The notes below the pieces were generated by a model. That model was not told the DNA's origin and made no database searches. It saw nothing but the letters and a program-made list of their open reading frames with translations. The translations under genes and the position numbers were made by a program. From assembly GCF_029051685.1 (NCBI RefSeq), contig NZ_JAACFT010000018.1, positions 1-64,000 on the forward strand: 64,000 nucleotides of DNA, written 5' to 3'. Below are positions 1 to 8,744 of the stretch, one piece after another. The stretch comes from Bradyrhizobium sp. CSA207. GTDB taxonomy: Bacteria > Pseudomonadota > Alphaproteobacteria > Rhizobiales > Xanthobacteraceae. Positions within the stretch are counted from its first letter, which is position 1. Every line of letters begins with the position of its first letter.

Positions 1-1
1 G

Positions 2-694
2 GGGTGGGTGGGATTTCTCGCAATGTTCCTGCTGGCGTCGACCTGCGTCATCGCGTCGGAATCGCGAGGCGCCGGTGCCGTTGCCTTGGCCGCGGGTGGA
101 CTGCTTGTTACCTCGCTGTGGTCGATCCGCTGCATGAGACTTTACGCGGTGCTGCCATTCGTCATGTGCATCCTGGCCGCCCTTTTGATCCTGTATTTCT
201 ATGTGACAGGATACGATTCCATCCATCTCGGCGACTCGACCATCGATCTGACCGAGCGGACCTTCATCTGGCAGTACGCCATCGGCCATTTCAATGATGC
301 GCCGCTGCTGGGCTTCGGCATCAACGGGTTCTGGACGCTCCCGTCAGTCTACGACTATTTCGAGCAGAGCCATGGCTGGGTGCTCGACAACTATCACAGC
401 GGCTACATCGCGATAGCGATTGAAACGGGATTTTTTGGATACCTGCTGTTCACCACGAGCGTCTTCCTGTTCTCGAACAAGGTTCTCTATTTGATTGCCA
501 CACGGGCGATCAATCGTTTCCACTGCGCTCTTATCATCGGATTTGTCGTCCTCAGCTTTCAGACCAATTTCACGGAGACGATGTTCCTTCGTTCGACGAT
601 GTTCACGTCGGTGCTTCTCGTGGCATTCTTCTTCGCGGTGTGCAGGCCGGTGCCACAGGAAGACCTGCAGCAATCACGAACGGAAACAGGATGA
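2..694 (+). CDS. O-antigen ligase / ExoQ-type polysaccharide polymerase, C-terminal part (cut by window edge)
   Basis: Integral membrane protein of the Wzy/O-antigen ligase class, which joins lipid-linked oligosaccharide repeats at the periplasmic face. The frame is open to the left edge, so the gene starts outside the window; a GTG at 8 is probably internal. What remains (about 230 residues) has hydrophobic segments near residues 2-20, 25-60, 135-160 and 170-215. Between them lies a large polar loop with 'LTERTFIWQYAIGHF' and 'GFGINGFW' followed by 'DNYHSGYIAIAIETGFFG'. This pattern of an R-rich loop, G-x-G and H-(S/N) is typical of the ligase/polymerase family. The stop overlaps the next start as ATGA, so it is co-translated with the glycoside hydrolase. 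Family is clear; ligase versus polymerase cannot be decided from a fragment. Confidence 0.82.
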   Translation, partial: GWVGFLAMFLLASTCVIASESRGAGAVALAAGGLLVTSLWSIRCMRLYAVLPFVMCILAALLILYFYVTGYDSIHLGDSTIDLTERTFIWQYAIGHFNDAPLLGFGINGFWTLPSVYDYFEQSHGWVLDNYHSGYIAIAIETGFFGYLLFTTSVFLFSNKVLYLIATRAINRFHCALIIGFVVLSFQTNFTETMFLRSTMFTSVLLVAFFFAVCRPVPQEDLQQSRTETG

Positions 695-1713
695 CTGCGA
701 CTCGTGCTCGTTGGCCGATATCTTTTGGTCTCGCCGTGGCAATATTCGTCGTTGCACCCTTCTCCCAAGCCGACGCGGCCGGGCAGGGTGCCGTACCGGG
801 CCCAGGAAAATTGGGACGCGGCATCAACATTCTTGGCTACGACGGCATCTGGGAAGGGGGACGGAATGCGCCATTTCGTCTGGACAACCTTACTGCAATC
901 CGGAAGGCCGGGTTCTCGCATGTTCGGATCAATTTCTTCGGCTTCAAGTTCATGGGCTCAGGGAATGTGCTCGATGAGGTCGTCTTGAGGCGGCTCGATG
1001 CCGTTATCGAAGAGGTTCTTGCCCGGAACCTCACCCCTGTCCTTGACGAGCACGATACCCATATTTGCCAGCGCGACGTGTCCGAATGCGCTGAGAAGCT
1101 CAAGGCGTTCTGGAGGCAAATCGCCGAGCGCTATGCCGGAAAATATCCGGCGCTTGCCTTCGAGGTCCTCAATGAGCCGGGCGGACAAATGACGTCCGCC
1201 AATTGGAACGCGCTTCTCAATGAATGTCTCGGAATAATCCGCCGCACCAACCCCGAGCGGACGGTCATTGCCGCCGTCCTCAATGTAGATGAGATGCCTG
1301 TCGAGGAGCTGGTTTTGCCGCCCGACGACAGAAACCTCATCGTTACGTTCCACTACTACACGCCGATACGGTTCACGCATCAGGGCGCGCCGTGGTCCCG
1401 AACGTTTTCGCGGATCGGGCCGCTCGATTGGGGCACTGCGGATGATGAACGGCAGGCGGCCTCCGATTTCGAGAAGATGCGTATATGGTCCGAAAGAGAA
1501 AAGCGCCCCCTTTATCTCGGCGAGTTCGGAGTGTACGAGCGGGCTCCATCCGACGGCCGGATGAGATATCTGTCGTTCGTGGCGCAAAGCGCGGACCGGC
1601 TTGGCTGGGCATGGGCCTACTGGCAGTTCGATCATGATTTTGCGGCCTTCGATAGCGCGCGTCAAACCTGGAAGCCGGGCATCTTGCATGCCTTGATCCC
1701 GCCGGTGCATTGA
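691..1713 (+). CDS. Secreted glycoside hydrolase family 5 (endoglucanase-like)
   Basis: Predicted beta-glycanase of the GH5 (cellulase A) family, 340 residues, exported: the N-terminus has a basic start, a hydrophobic stretch (residues about 10-24) and an AxA-type cleavage site before 'AAGQGAVPG'. The acid/base glutamate sits in 'FEVLNEPGG' (Glu162) and the nucleophile in 'YLGEFGVYER' (Glu278), the two hallmark GH5 sites; 'HYYTPIRFTHQG' and 'WAYWQFD' are further conserved substrate-cleft segments. The ATG at 691 overlaps the polymerase stop (ATGA); an upstream in-frame ATG at 640 lies inside that gene and gives no signal peptide at the N-terminus, so it is rejected. Its position behind a polysaccharide polymerase suggests trimming or length control of the exopolysaccharide rather than plant cellulose use. 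That role is inference. Confidence 0.88.
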   Translation: MTATRARWPISFGLAVAIFVVAPFSQADAAGQGAVPGPGKLGRGINILGYDGIWEGGRNAPFRLDNLTAIRKAGFSHVRINFFGFKFMGSGNVLDEVVLRRLDAVIEEVLARNLTPVLDEHDTHICQRDVSECAEKLKAFWRQIAERYAGKYPALAFEVLNEPGGQMTSANWNALLNECLGIIRRTNPERTVIAAVLNVDEMPVEELVLPPDDRNLIVTFHYYTPIRFTHQGAPWSRTFSRIGPLDWGTADDERQAASDFEKMRIWSEREKRPLYLGEFGVYERAPSDGRMRYLSFVAQSADRLGWAWAYWQFDHDFAAFDSARQTWKPGILHALIPPVH

Positions 1714-2046
1714 AGCGGGAAACTTTCGCCGGATCTCGTCCGTCCCAGCGGCAGAATGATCGACGTGACCGCCCGCACACGACGTGAAGCTCACCTGGTC
1801 CTGACCGTGATCTCGTTGCCGCGCCCCGGAGGCGCTGCAAAAGCAGGCGATGGTGTGAAGGCGCCGGTCAAGGACGTGTTCTCTGGCGCGCACCGCAGCA
1901 CGCTGCTGGTGCGCCCAACTTTCCCGCAGGCCCTTAGCCACCTCAGCACTGCCGAAGTGAGGTGTGCATATCAGATTTTTAGTTGCGTACCTCAGAAAGT
2001 GAAGGCAGGATTGCAGCCAAAGAATAGAAGCTGTCGGGAGGATGTG
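1714..2046. promoter_or_regulatory. Leader region upstream of the sugar ABC operon, with an inverted repeat
   Basis: A 333-base gap with no convincing gene; the frame of the downstream binding protein stays open through part of it but has no coding character. It holds a 7-bp inverted repeat CACCTCA (1939-1945) / TGAGGTG (1958-1964) with a 12-base spacer, about 85 bases ahead of the binding-protein start. This could be an operator for the LacI-type regulator at 6857 or just a hairpin; the spacer is longer than in usual LacI operators. A good Shine-Dalgarno GGGAGG lies at 2036-2041. Confidence 0.35.
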
Positions 2047-3306
2047 ATGAGACTGCTCGTGAAGCTGGGACTCGCCGCTGCCGCGTGCCTGCTTGGGACC
2101 GGCGTCGCTGCAGCCGACACGACTGTGAAATGGCTGCACATCGAGGCCAACCCGGCCCAGGTGAAGATCTGGGAGGAGGTCGCGCGCGCCTATGAGGCGT
2201 CGCATCCGGGCGTCAAGGTCGAGATGCAGTTCCTCGAGAACGAGGCCTACAAGGCCAAGCTGCCGACCATCCTGCAATCCAGGGACCGGCCGAACATCAT
2301 CTACAGCTGGGCCGGCGGCGTCTTGAAGACGCAAATCGAAGCGGGTGTCCTCGACGACATCACCGATCAGGTGAAGGGTTACAGCGACGGCCTCACGCCT
2401 GCGGCGCTCGCCGCGTTCACGAGCAATGGCCGCGTCTATGGCCTGCCCACCGCGCTGTCGCAGGTCGGCTTCCTCTGCAACAAGGAGCTGATGGCCAAGG
2501 CCAAGGTCGATCCTGCAGGCATCAAGACCTGGGACGATCTACTCGCCGCGGTGAAAACGCTGAAGGCAGCGGGCGTGACGCCGATCGTGGTCGGCGGCGC
2601 CGACAAATGGCCGCTGCACTTCTACTGGACGCATCTTGCGGTACGCATAGGTGGCAAGGCGGCGTTCGACGCGGCGCTGCGCGGCGACAACGGTGGCTTC
2701 GCCGGCGAGACCTTCCAAAAATCCGGCGAGCTGTTCAAGCAGCTCGTTGATCTCCAGCCGTTCCAGAACGGCTTCCTCGGTTTCAAGAACCCTCAGGCCG
2801 TCGGCTATTTCGGTGACGGCAAGGCCGCGATGACGCTCGCGATCAGTACAGTCTATCATTTGCAGCGAGCGCTCGCCGCCGACAAGGTCGGATTGAGCGA
2901 AGACAAGATCTGCTGGTTCGACTTCCCGGTCGTGGCCGGCGGCAAGGGTGCTCCGACGGATACACTTGGCGGCATCACCGGCTGGCTGATCACCAAGGGC
3001 TCGCCGAAGGAGGCGGTCGATTTTCTGAAATACTTCGTCTCCAAGGACGTGCAGACGCGGCTTGCCGCGGGCAACTTCATTATCCCCGTGGTGCAGGGCG
3101 CCGATGCCGGCCTTAACAATCCCTTCATGAAGCTGATCGCGGCCAATCTGGCGAAATCGAATTACCACCAGAACTTCTACGACCAGAGCCTCGGTCCCTC
3201 TGTCGGCCGCGTCGTCAACGATGTCACTGCGGAGATCGCCGGCGGCAGCATGAGCCCGCAGGATGCCGCTAAAGCGATCCAAGCGGCCTGGAAGCAGGGT
3301 AACTGA
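2047..3306 (+). CDS. ABC transporter sugar-binding protein (family 1 extracellular solute-binding)
   Basis: Periplasmic binding protein of a carbohydrate importer (MalE/UgpB class), 419 residues, normal length for the family. The signal peptide is clear (basic MRLLVK, hydrophobic run to residue about 19, cleavage after 'GVAAA'). The mature start 'DTTVKWLHIEANPAQ' and the segments 'VKVEMQFLENEAYKAKLPT' and 'RVYGLPTALSQVGFLCNKE' match the family core. ATG 2047 is chosen because the GGGAGG Shine-Dalgarno precedes it and the signal peptide starts there; the frame runs open upstream to 1756 without coding character. It is first in a tight operon with two permeases, an oxidoreductase and a ThuA-domain protein. 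The sugar is unknown; the neighbours hint at a disaccharide or sugar derivative processed by oxidation. Confidence 0.9.
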   Translation: MRLLVKLGLAAAACLLGTGVAAADTTVKWLHIEANPAQVKIWEEVARAYEASHPGVKVEMQFLENEAYKAKLPTILQSRDRPNIIYSWAGGVLKTQIEAGVLDDITDQVKGYSDGLTPAALAAFTSNGRVYGLPTALSQVGFLCNKELMAKAKVDPAGIKTWDDLLAAVKTLKAAGVTPIVVGGADKWPLHFYWTHLAVRIGGKAAFDAALRGDNGGFAGETFQKSGELFKQLVDLQPFQNGFLGFKNPQAVGYFGDGKAAMTLAISTVYHLQRALAADKVGLSEDKICWFDFPVVAGGKGAPTDTLGGITGWLITKGSPKEAVDFLKYFVSKDVQTRLAAGNFIIPVVQGADAGLNNPFMKLIAANLAKSNYHQNFYDQSLGPSVGRVVNDVTAEIAGGSMSPQDAAKAIQAAWKQGN

Positions 3307-3308
3307 CA

Positions 3309-4244
3309 GTGGCACGGCGGATTGCGGGCTCGCCGGCGATGGGCGTTGCATCGTTCTCGCCGCTCGCAGTTCGCGGGCCGCGCTGGGACGGCCGCTTCAC
3401 CGTCCTGATCCTGTTCCTGCCACCCGCGTTGGTGCTGTTCACCCTGTTCGTGGTGCTGCCGGTCGGTGAGGCCGCCTGGTACTCGGCCTTCAACTGGAAC
3501 GGGTTCGGCAGGCCGACGAACTGGATTGGCTTCGATAATTACCTCTTCGTGCTGGAGACGCGCGCCTTCTGGCTCGCGCTGCGCAACAACGGACTGATCA
3601 TCGCTGTCTCGCTTGCGATCCAGCTGCCGCTTGCGCTCACCCTGGCTTTGATGCTGGCGGAGCGTTTCCGTGGCGCGGTGGCGCTGCGCATGCTGTTTTT
3701 CATGCCCTATATCCTGGCCGAGATCGCGACCGGGCTGATCTTCAGCTTCGTCTATGACGGCGACTACGGCTTGGTTGCCTCGGTCTGGCGCGCCTTCGGC
3801 GCCGAGCCGCCGCACCTGCTCGCCTCGACCGACACGTCGATGCTGGCCGTGCTGATCGTGGTCGTCTGGAAGTACTTTGGCTTCCACATGATGCTGTTCA
3901 TTGCGGCACTCCAAAGTCTCGACAAGACCTTGATCGAGGCCGCGCGCATCGACGGCGCGACGCGATCGCAAACCCTGCGCCACGTCGTCATCCCCTTGCT
4001 CTATCCGACGATCCGGCTCTCCGTGTTCTTCGCCATCGTCGGCTCGCTGCAGTTGTTCGACCTCGTCATGCCGCTGACGCGCGGCGGACCTGCGGACTCC
4101 TCGAACACGATGGTGAGCTTCCTCTACAATAACGGCATCTCCCGCATGCGGGTCGGCTACGGCAGCGCCATCGGTGTCATCCTGTTCGTGATCTGCGTGA
4201 CCTTTGCCGTTACTTACAAGCGATGGTTCATGCGCGATGAGTAA
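3309..4244 (+). CDS. Sugar ABC transporter permease (MalF/UgpA type)
   Basis: Inner-membrane subunit of the importer, 311 residues with about six hydrophobic segments, the first at residues 33-60. The cytoplasmic EAA loop that docks the ATPase is visible as 'EAARIDGATRSQTLRHVVIP' (around residue 215-235). It starts with GTG two bases after the binding-protein stop. Its end overlaps the next permease start (ATGAGTAA), so the two permeases are translationally coupled. No ATPase gene follows anywhere in the operon, although the EAA loop looks intact, so it probably borrows an ATPase encoded elsewhere. Confidence 0.9.
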   Translation: MARRIAGSPAMGVASFSPLAVRGPRWDGRFTVLILFLPPALVLFTLFVVLPVGEAAWYSAFNWNGFGRPTNWIGFDNYLFVLETRAFWLALRNNGLIIAVSLAIQLPLALTLALMLAERFRGAVALRMLFFMPYILAEIATGLIFSFVYDGDYGLVASVWRAFGAEPPHLLASTDTSMLAVLIVVVWKYFGFHMMLFIAALQSLDKTLIEAARIDGATRSQTLRHVVIPLLYPTIRLSVFFAIVGSLQLFDLVMPLTRGGPADSSNTMVSFLYNNGISRMRVGYGSAIGVILFVICVTFAVTYKRWFMRDE

Positions 4245-5085
4245 TGTCGAGACCACTCGCGCGCCGTTCGATTCCGCGGTGCTGTTCAAGACGGTGTTCC
4301 TCGCCGTCGTTGCCATCTTCGTGCTGGTGCCGCTGCTCGCGACCTTGCTCGGCGGCTTCAAATCACTCGGCGAACTGCGCGTCAATCCATTCGGCCTGCC
4401 CCGACACTGGGAGTGGCAGAATTATGCCGACATCCTGTTCTCCGCGCGCTACTGGCAACTCTTGCGCAACTCGCTGGTCATTTCGACGGTCACGGTGACG
4501 CTGACCCTGGTCGTCGCCTCGATGGCGGCGTTCACCTTCGCCCATATCAAGTTCTACGGCAGTTCGATGCTGCTGAGCTATCTGACGCTCGGCCTGCTGT
4601 TTCCGGCGGCGACCGCGGTGCTGCCGCTCTTCATCAAGGTGCGCGACCTCGGGCTGCTCGATACCTATTTTGGCGTTGCACTGCCGCAAGTGGCCTTCAG
4701 CCTGGCCATGAGCGTGCTGCTGCTGCGGCGTTTCTTCAAGGACATTCCCTACGAGCTACTCGAGGCCGCGCTGGTTGACGGCTGCAGCTATATCAAATTC
4801 TTCCGCTACGTGACGCTGCCGTTGTCTCGCCCGATCCTGGCGACCGTGGGTACCATCACCTTCGTCAACAGCTGGAATGCCTATCTGCTGCCGCTGGTGA
4901 TGCTCAATACCGATGCGCTCTACCCGTGGCCGCTCGGCATCATGGTTTATCAAGGCGAGTATTCGTCCGAGTGGCACCTGATCCTGGCTTTCATCACGCT
5001 CACCATCCTGCCGACGATCATTCTCTTCCTTCTGGCGCAGAAGCACATCGTCGCCGGTCTCACCGCAGGCGCGGTCAAGGGATGA
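4237..5085 (+). CDS. Sugar ABC transporter permease (MalG/UgpE type)
   Basis: Second inner-membrane subunit, 282 residues, six hydrophobic segments beginning at residue about 18. The EAA loop reads 'EAALVDGCSYIKFFRYVTLP' (around residue 175-195). The ATG at 4237 overlaps the upstream permease stop; an in-frame TTG/ATG further left would only add residues encoded inside the other gene. It pairs with the MalF-type permease to form the translocation channel. The downstream oxidoreductase follows after 22 bases. Confidence 0.9.
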   Translation: MSNVETTRAPFDSAVLFKTVFLAVVAIFVLVPLLATLLGGFKSLGELRVNPFGLPRHWEWQNYADILFSARYWQLLRNSLVISTVTVTLTLVVASMAAFTFAHIKFYGSSMLLSYLTLGLLFPAATAVLPLFIKVRDLGLLDTYFGVALPQVAFSLAMSVLLLRRFFKDIPYELLEAALVDGCSYIKFFRYVTLPLSRPILATVGTITFVNSWNAYLLPLVMLNTDALYPWPLGIMVYQGEYSSEWHLILAFITLTILPTIILFLLAQKHIVAGLTAGAVKG

Positions 5086-5107
5086 GCGGTACCTCACGGA
5101 GATCACA

Positions 5108-6205
5108 ATGAGAAAAGTAGGCATCGGAATCATCGGCTGCGGCAATATCAGCACCGCCTATCTGAAGGCGGCCCAGCGATTCCCGGTCATGGAGATCAAG
5201 GCGCTCGCCGATATGCGCAGCGACGTCGCAGCGAGGCAGGGCGCCGCCTTCGGGCTGCCGGCGATGCGGGTCGATCAATTGCTCAAGCGCGACGACGTCG
5301 AGATCGTCATCAATCTCACGGTGCCGCTCGCCCATACCGACGTCAGCCTTGCGGTTCTGAACGCCGGCAAGCATGTTCATTCCGAGAAGCCGCTTGGCAT
5401 CAACGTCGCGGAAGCCCGCAAGGTGATGGATCTCGCCGCGCAGAAGAGCCTGCGCGTCGGCTGCGCGCCCGACACGTTTCTTGGCGGTGGGCACCAGACC
5501 GCGCGCAAGCTGATCGACGACGGCGAGATCGGCACACCTGTGGCAGGCAGCGCGTTCTTCGGCTGTCCCGGCCATGAGCGCTGGCATCCGGCGCCGGGAT
5601 TCTATTACTTGCGCGGCGGAGGGCCAATGCTTGACATGGGCCCGTACTACATCACGGATCTGGTGCAACTGCTCGGCCCGGTCGCGAGCGTGATGGGCTC
5701 GACCGCGCGTCCGAAGTCGGAGCGCCTGGTCACCAGCCAGCCGATGAACGGCACGCTGATCCCGGTCGAGGTTGTGACCCATGTCGCGGGAATGCTCGAA
5801 TTCGAGAGCGGGGCCGTCATCTCGATCGCGATGAGCTTTGATGTACCGAAGCACCGGCACGCGCCAATCGAGATCTATGGCGACAAGGGCAGCATGCTGG
5901 TGCCGGACCCGAACCGGTTCGGCGGCGAGGTGCAGATGGCAAAGACTGGCGGCGAATGGGAGACAGTGCCGCTGACGCACGGCCACGTTGAGGGCGAGTT
6001 CCGCTCGATCGGCGTCGCCGATATGGCAGGCGCGATCCTGAACAACCGGCCGCATCGTGCCAGCGGCGCGCTCGCGTTCCATGTGCTGGAGGTGATGGAG
6101 GCGTTCCAGACCTCCGCCGACGAAGGACGGCGCGTCAAGATCGAGAGCCGCGTCGAGCGGCCGGCGATGCTGCCGGCCGGATGCGAAACCGGACAGATCG
6201 ATTGA
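5108..6205 (+). CDS. Gfo/Idh/MocA family sugar oxidoreductase
   Basis: NAD(P)-dependent dehydrogenase of 365 residues, acting on a sugar or sugar derivative in the cytoplasm. The Rossmann fold is at the N-terminus ('GIGIIGCGNIS', residues 4-14) and the family EKP motif is 'HSEKPLGINVAEAR' near residue 92, whose Lys is catalytic in this family. The C-terminal half has the usual alpha/beta domain with 'GGGPMLDMGPYYITDLVQLL'. It is encoded between the importer permeases and a ThuA-domain protein. That order (importer, oxidoreductase, ThuA) resembles the trehalose-utilisation thuEFGKAB set of rhizobia, where ThuB is of this family, but identity with ThuB is not established here. Confidence 0.9.
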   Translation: MRKVGIGIIGCGNISTAYLKAAQRFPVMEIKALADMRSDVAARQGAAFGLPAMRVDQLLKRDDVEIVINLTVPLAHTDVSLAVLNAGKHVHSEKPLGINVAEARKVMDLAAQKSLRVGCAPDTFLGGGHQTARKLIDDGEIGTPVAGSAFFGCPGHERWHPAPGFYYLRGGGPMLDMGPYYITDLVQLLGPVASVMGSTARPKSERLVTSQPMNGTLIPVEVVTHVAGMLEFESGAVISIAMSFDVPKHRHAPIEIYGDKGSMLVPDPNRFGGEVQMAKTGGEWETVPLTHGHVEGEFRSIGVADMAGAILNNRPHRASGALAFHVLEVMEAFQTSADEGRRVKIESRVERPAMLPAGCETGQID

Positions 6206-6215
6206 GGACAGAAAC

Positions 6216-6860
6216 ATGCGCAAGGCAATGATTGTATGGGGCGGTTGGCCGGGCCACGATCCGGATCTCTGCGCCTCGATGATCCGCGGCTGGCTGAAGG
6301 CGGAAGGCTTCGAGGTTCGGATCGAGACCACGACGGCGGCGTTCGCCGATCCCGCGATCCACGATCTGTCGCTGATCATCCCGATCTACACCATGTCGAA
6401 GATCGACAAGGCGGAGGCGCTCAATCTCTGCGCGGCGGTGCGAAGCGGCGTCGGGCTCGCCGGCCACCATGGCGGCATGGGCGACGCGTTCCGCGATTCC
6501 GTCGACTACCAGTTCCTGTGCGGCGGGCAGTGGGTCGCGCATCCCGGCAACATCATAGACTACAAGGTCGACGTGACGAAACCGGATGATCCCATCATGA
6601 AAGGCCTGCAGAGTTTCGAGCATCGTTCCGAGCAATACTACATGCATGTCGACCCCGCCAACGAGGTGTTGGCGACGACGACCTTCACCGGCGAGCACGC
6701 ATCCTGGATCGAGGGCGTGGTGATGCCGGTGGTCTGGAAGAAGCGATACGGCGCGGGCAGGGTGTTCTATTCCTCGCTCGGCCACCGTGCCTACGAGCTC
6801 GACGTACCGGAGATCCGTACGTTGATGACCCGCGGCATGCTGTGGGCGGCGCGCGAATGA
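6216..6860 (+). CDS. ThuA-domain protein (trehalose-utilisation family)
   Basis: Cytosolic 214-residue protein with the ThuA fold (class I glutamine-amidotransferase-like). Visible family segments are 'MIVWGGWPGHDPDLCASMI' at the start, 'GVGLAGHHGGMGDAFRD' around residue 75-92 and 'VVWKKRYGAGRVFYSSLGH' near the end. ThuA proteins act with Gfo/Idh/MocA dehydrogenases in 3-keto-disaccharide metabolism in several rhizobia; the precise chemistry is family inference. It starts 10 bases after the oxidoreductase and its stop overlaps the LacI regulator start (ATGA), so the regulator belongs to the same transcript. Confidence 0.87.
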   Translation: MRKAMIVWGGWPGHDPDLCASMIRGWLKAEGFEVRIETTTAAFADPAIHDLSLIIPIYTMSKIDKAEALNLCAAVRSGVGLAGHHGGMGDAFRDSVDYQFLCGGQWVAHPGNIIDYKVDVTKPDDPIMKGLQSFEHRSEQYYMHVDPANEVLATTTFTGEHASWIEGVVMPVVWKKRYGAGRVFYSSLGHRAYELDVPEIRTLMTRGMLWAARE

Positions 6861-7906
6861 GAGCTGGTGCGACGCAGCCGGCGGTCCGCGCGACGCTCGA
6901 GGACGTCGCGCGCGCGGCGGGCGTTTCGCTTGCGACCGTCGATCGCGTCGTCAACCGGCGCGAGGGCGTCCGCGCCAAGACTGTCGCGCGCGTCGAGGCT
7001 GCAGTGGCAAAACTTGGCTATCGCGCCGATATTGCTGCCGCGCGGCTTGCGCGCGGGCAGACATTCCGCTTCGCCTTCGTGCTGCCGGCCGGGAGCAACA
7101 GCTTCATGACCAACCTGACCGAGCAGGTCCAGCGCACCGCGGACTGGCTCGCCGGCCAGCGCGGCTTCATAGATATCCTCCATGTCGATGTGTTTGATCC
7201 GGACGTGCTCGCCGGCGCGCTGGAAAACCTGTCGCCGGCCTATCAAGGCGTCGCCGTCATCGCACTCGACCATCCCAGGGTGCGCGCCGCGATCGACGAG
7301 CTCGCCGCGCGCGGGGTCGCCGCGGTGACCCTGGTGTCAGACGCGCCGAGCTCACGCCGCTTGCATTATGTCGGTATCGACAATCCAGCCGCGGGGCGAA
7401 CTGCGGCAACGCTGATGGGACGTTTCCTCGCCGGCCGCGACGGGACAGTCGCCGTGATCGCGGGATCGTTGGCGCTGCGCGATCACACCGAGCGGCAGTT
7501 CGGCTTCAACCAGATCCTGTCCAGCGAGTATCCGAACCTGCTCGCGCTGCCGGTGATGGAGGGCCGTGACGACAGCAAGCGCACGCGGGAGCTGACTGCG
7601 GCGCTGCTGGCGCGCCACGCCAATCTCCGCGGCATTTACTGCTGTGGCGCTGGAAACCGCGGCATCGCCGACGCGCTTGAGGTTTCGGGTCGTGGCCGCG
7701 AGGTGGTCTGGATCACCCACGAGCTGACCCAGTACACTCGCCGCTTTCTGATCCGCGGCACGCTCGACGCGATCATCAACCAGGATCCCGGCCACGAGGC
7801 ACGGTCTGCGGCGCGCGTTCTGCTCGCGCATTGTTCGGGCGAGGCAATCAGCCCCGACCAGGAACGCATCCGGATCGACATTTTCCTGCGGGACAATCTG
7901 CCGTAA
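6857..7906 (+). CDS. LacI-family transcriptional regulator
   Basis: Regulator of 349 residues. An N-terminal helix-turn-helix ('TLEDVARAAGVSLATVDRVV', about residues 9-28) is followed by the hinge and a periplasmic-binding-protein-like sensor domain ('FAFVLPAGSNSFMTNLTEQV', 'VGIDNPAAGRTAATLMGRF', 'GIYCCGAGNRGIADALE'). The ATG at 6857 overlaps the ThuA stop; a start 15 bases upstream would lie inside that gene. Placed last in the sugar-importer operon, it most likely autoregulates that operon in response to the imported sugar or its oxidised product. No perfect LacI-type operator was found; the best inverted repeat is at 1939-1964. Confidence 0.9.
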   Translation: MRAGATQPAVRATLEDVARAAGVSLATVDRVVNRREGVRAKTVARVEAAVAKLGYRADIAAARLARGQTFRFAFVLPAGSNSFMTNLTEQVQRTADWLAGQRGFIDILHVDVFDPDVLAGALENLSPAYQGVAVIALDHPRVRAAIDELAARGVAAVTLVSDAPSSRRLHYVGIDNPAAGRTAATLMGRFLAGRDGTVAVIAGSLALRDHTERQFGFNQILSSEYPNLLALPVMEGRDDSKRTRELTAALLARHANLRGIYCCGAGNRGIADALEVSGRGREVVWITHELTQYTRRFLIRGTLDAIINQDPGHEARSAARVLLAHCSGEAISPDQERIRIDIFLRDNLP

Positions 7907-8744
7907 CGTCGAACTCGTAGGCGATGCGCACCTTGCTCGGGTAGCATATGGCTAGACCCAGCCGTCATCGACGACCGGGCGACTACCTTCGGACTTGTTT
8001 GGACTTGTACGACATCTACACGGCAGCTCAGGACATTAGCGGCCGGAGGGATTCTCGCCTCTGCCGGGCCGAATAGCATTTTTCTGAAGCCCCCAGCGGA
8101 TCCACTTGAGCCGCCGTTCCCAGCGCCCGAGGTGCCGGCGCCGCTGCCGCCGCTCCCGGTCCCAATTCCTCCCGTGTCACCACCTCCCGTTCCCCCAGCC
8201 GCACCGCCCGTTCCAGCTCCTGCTCCTGTTCCGGCCCCACCAGCTCCGCCGCCCGCGCCGGAATGCCGGCCACAGATGTCGACAGCTGACCAAGTTCGCG
8301 ACTCATCACGAAATGGCTTTCGGCAGGGCCGTTGAACAGTCGCCGCGAACAGGTTGGGCCTGCCAACGAGCCCCAGACCCGCCCCTCCGTCGGCCCGGCC
8401 GAATCTTATCCTCGCGCTCAAAAAGAGTAAGTATTTCAATATCTTATACGCACGATTTTGCCTCAAGCGATCGTGATATTTGTGCAACAATTCTTGAAAA
8501 ACGGCCATTCCCCGCCCAAACCGGGGCAATCGATCATTGATTGATCAGGTCCGATCGTCTCTTATCCCGGTGCGACGGAGGGGGGCATCCCGAGGTCGTC
8601 CCGTCTAAGTCTTTCGCTTAAGTCCCTCGCGTTCATGCGGGTGTGTCCGAAGACGCGATCGGCTCTAGCGGTGATTTAGAGGGGGAGCGGGGAATTGGCC
8701 GTCCGGTCAGTGACCTTCCCTGGAGAGCAAACTTGGAGGTTAAC
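7907..8744. other. 838-base gene-poor region with a proline-rich reading frame
   Basis: No gene is convincing here. On the + strand an open frame running from about 8000 to 8335 encodes an apparent hydrophobic stretch followed by a run dominated by Pro, Ala and Val (repeating P-P-x-P patterns from 8100 to 8270), ending 'MSTADQVRDSSRN'. The complementary frame reads as Gly/Ser-rich, which is a mirror effect. It could be a small proline-rich surface or linker protein using a non-ATG start, or the remnant of one. The part from 8400 to 8744 is the porin upstream region; a Shine-Dalgarno (TTGGAGG) is at 8733-8739. Confidence 0.3.

Noticed and set aside
958..2334. 458-codon minus-strand frame opposite the glycoside hydrolase and binding-protein genes
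   Set aside because: It spans two real genes and the gap between them, and its residues are low-complexity Arg/His/Asp-rich as expected for an antisense shadow.
3177..4385. Long minus-strand open frame (402 codons) opposite the two sugar permease genes
   Set aside because: Composition is Arg/Gln/Asp-rich with no family motif; it mirrors the permease genes, which have clear membrane segments and docking loops.
5075..6379. 434-codon minus-strand frame opposite the Gfo/Idh/MocA gene
   Set aside because: Antisense shadow; the + strand gene has a complete Rossmann motif and the EKP motif.
7636..8529. Minus-strand Gly/Ser-rich frame reminiscent of repeat-type surface proteins
   Set aside because: The Gly-rich part is the complement of a proline-rich run, and the rest is antisense to the LacI gene; no start signal.
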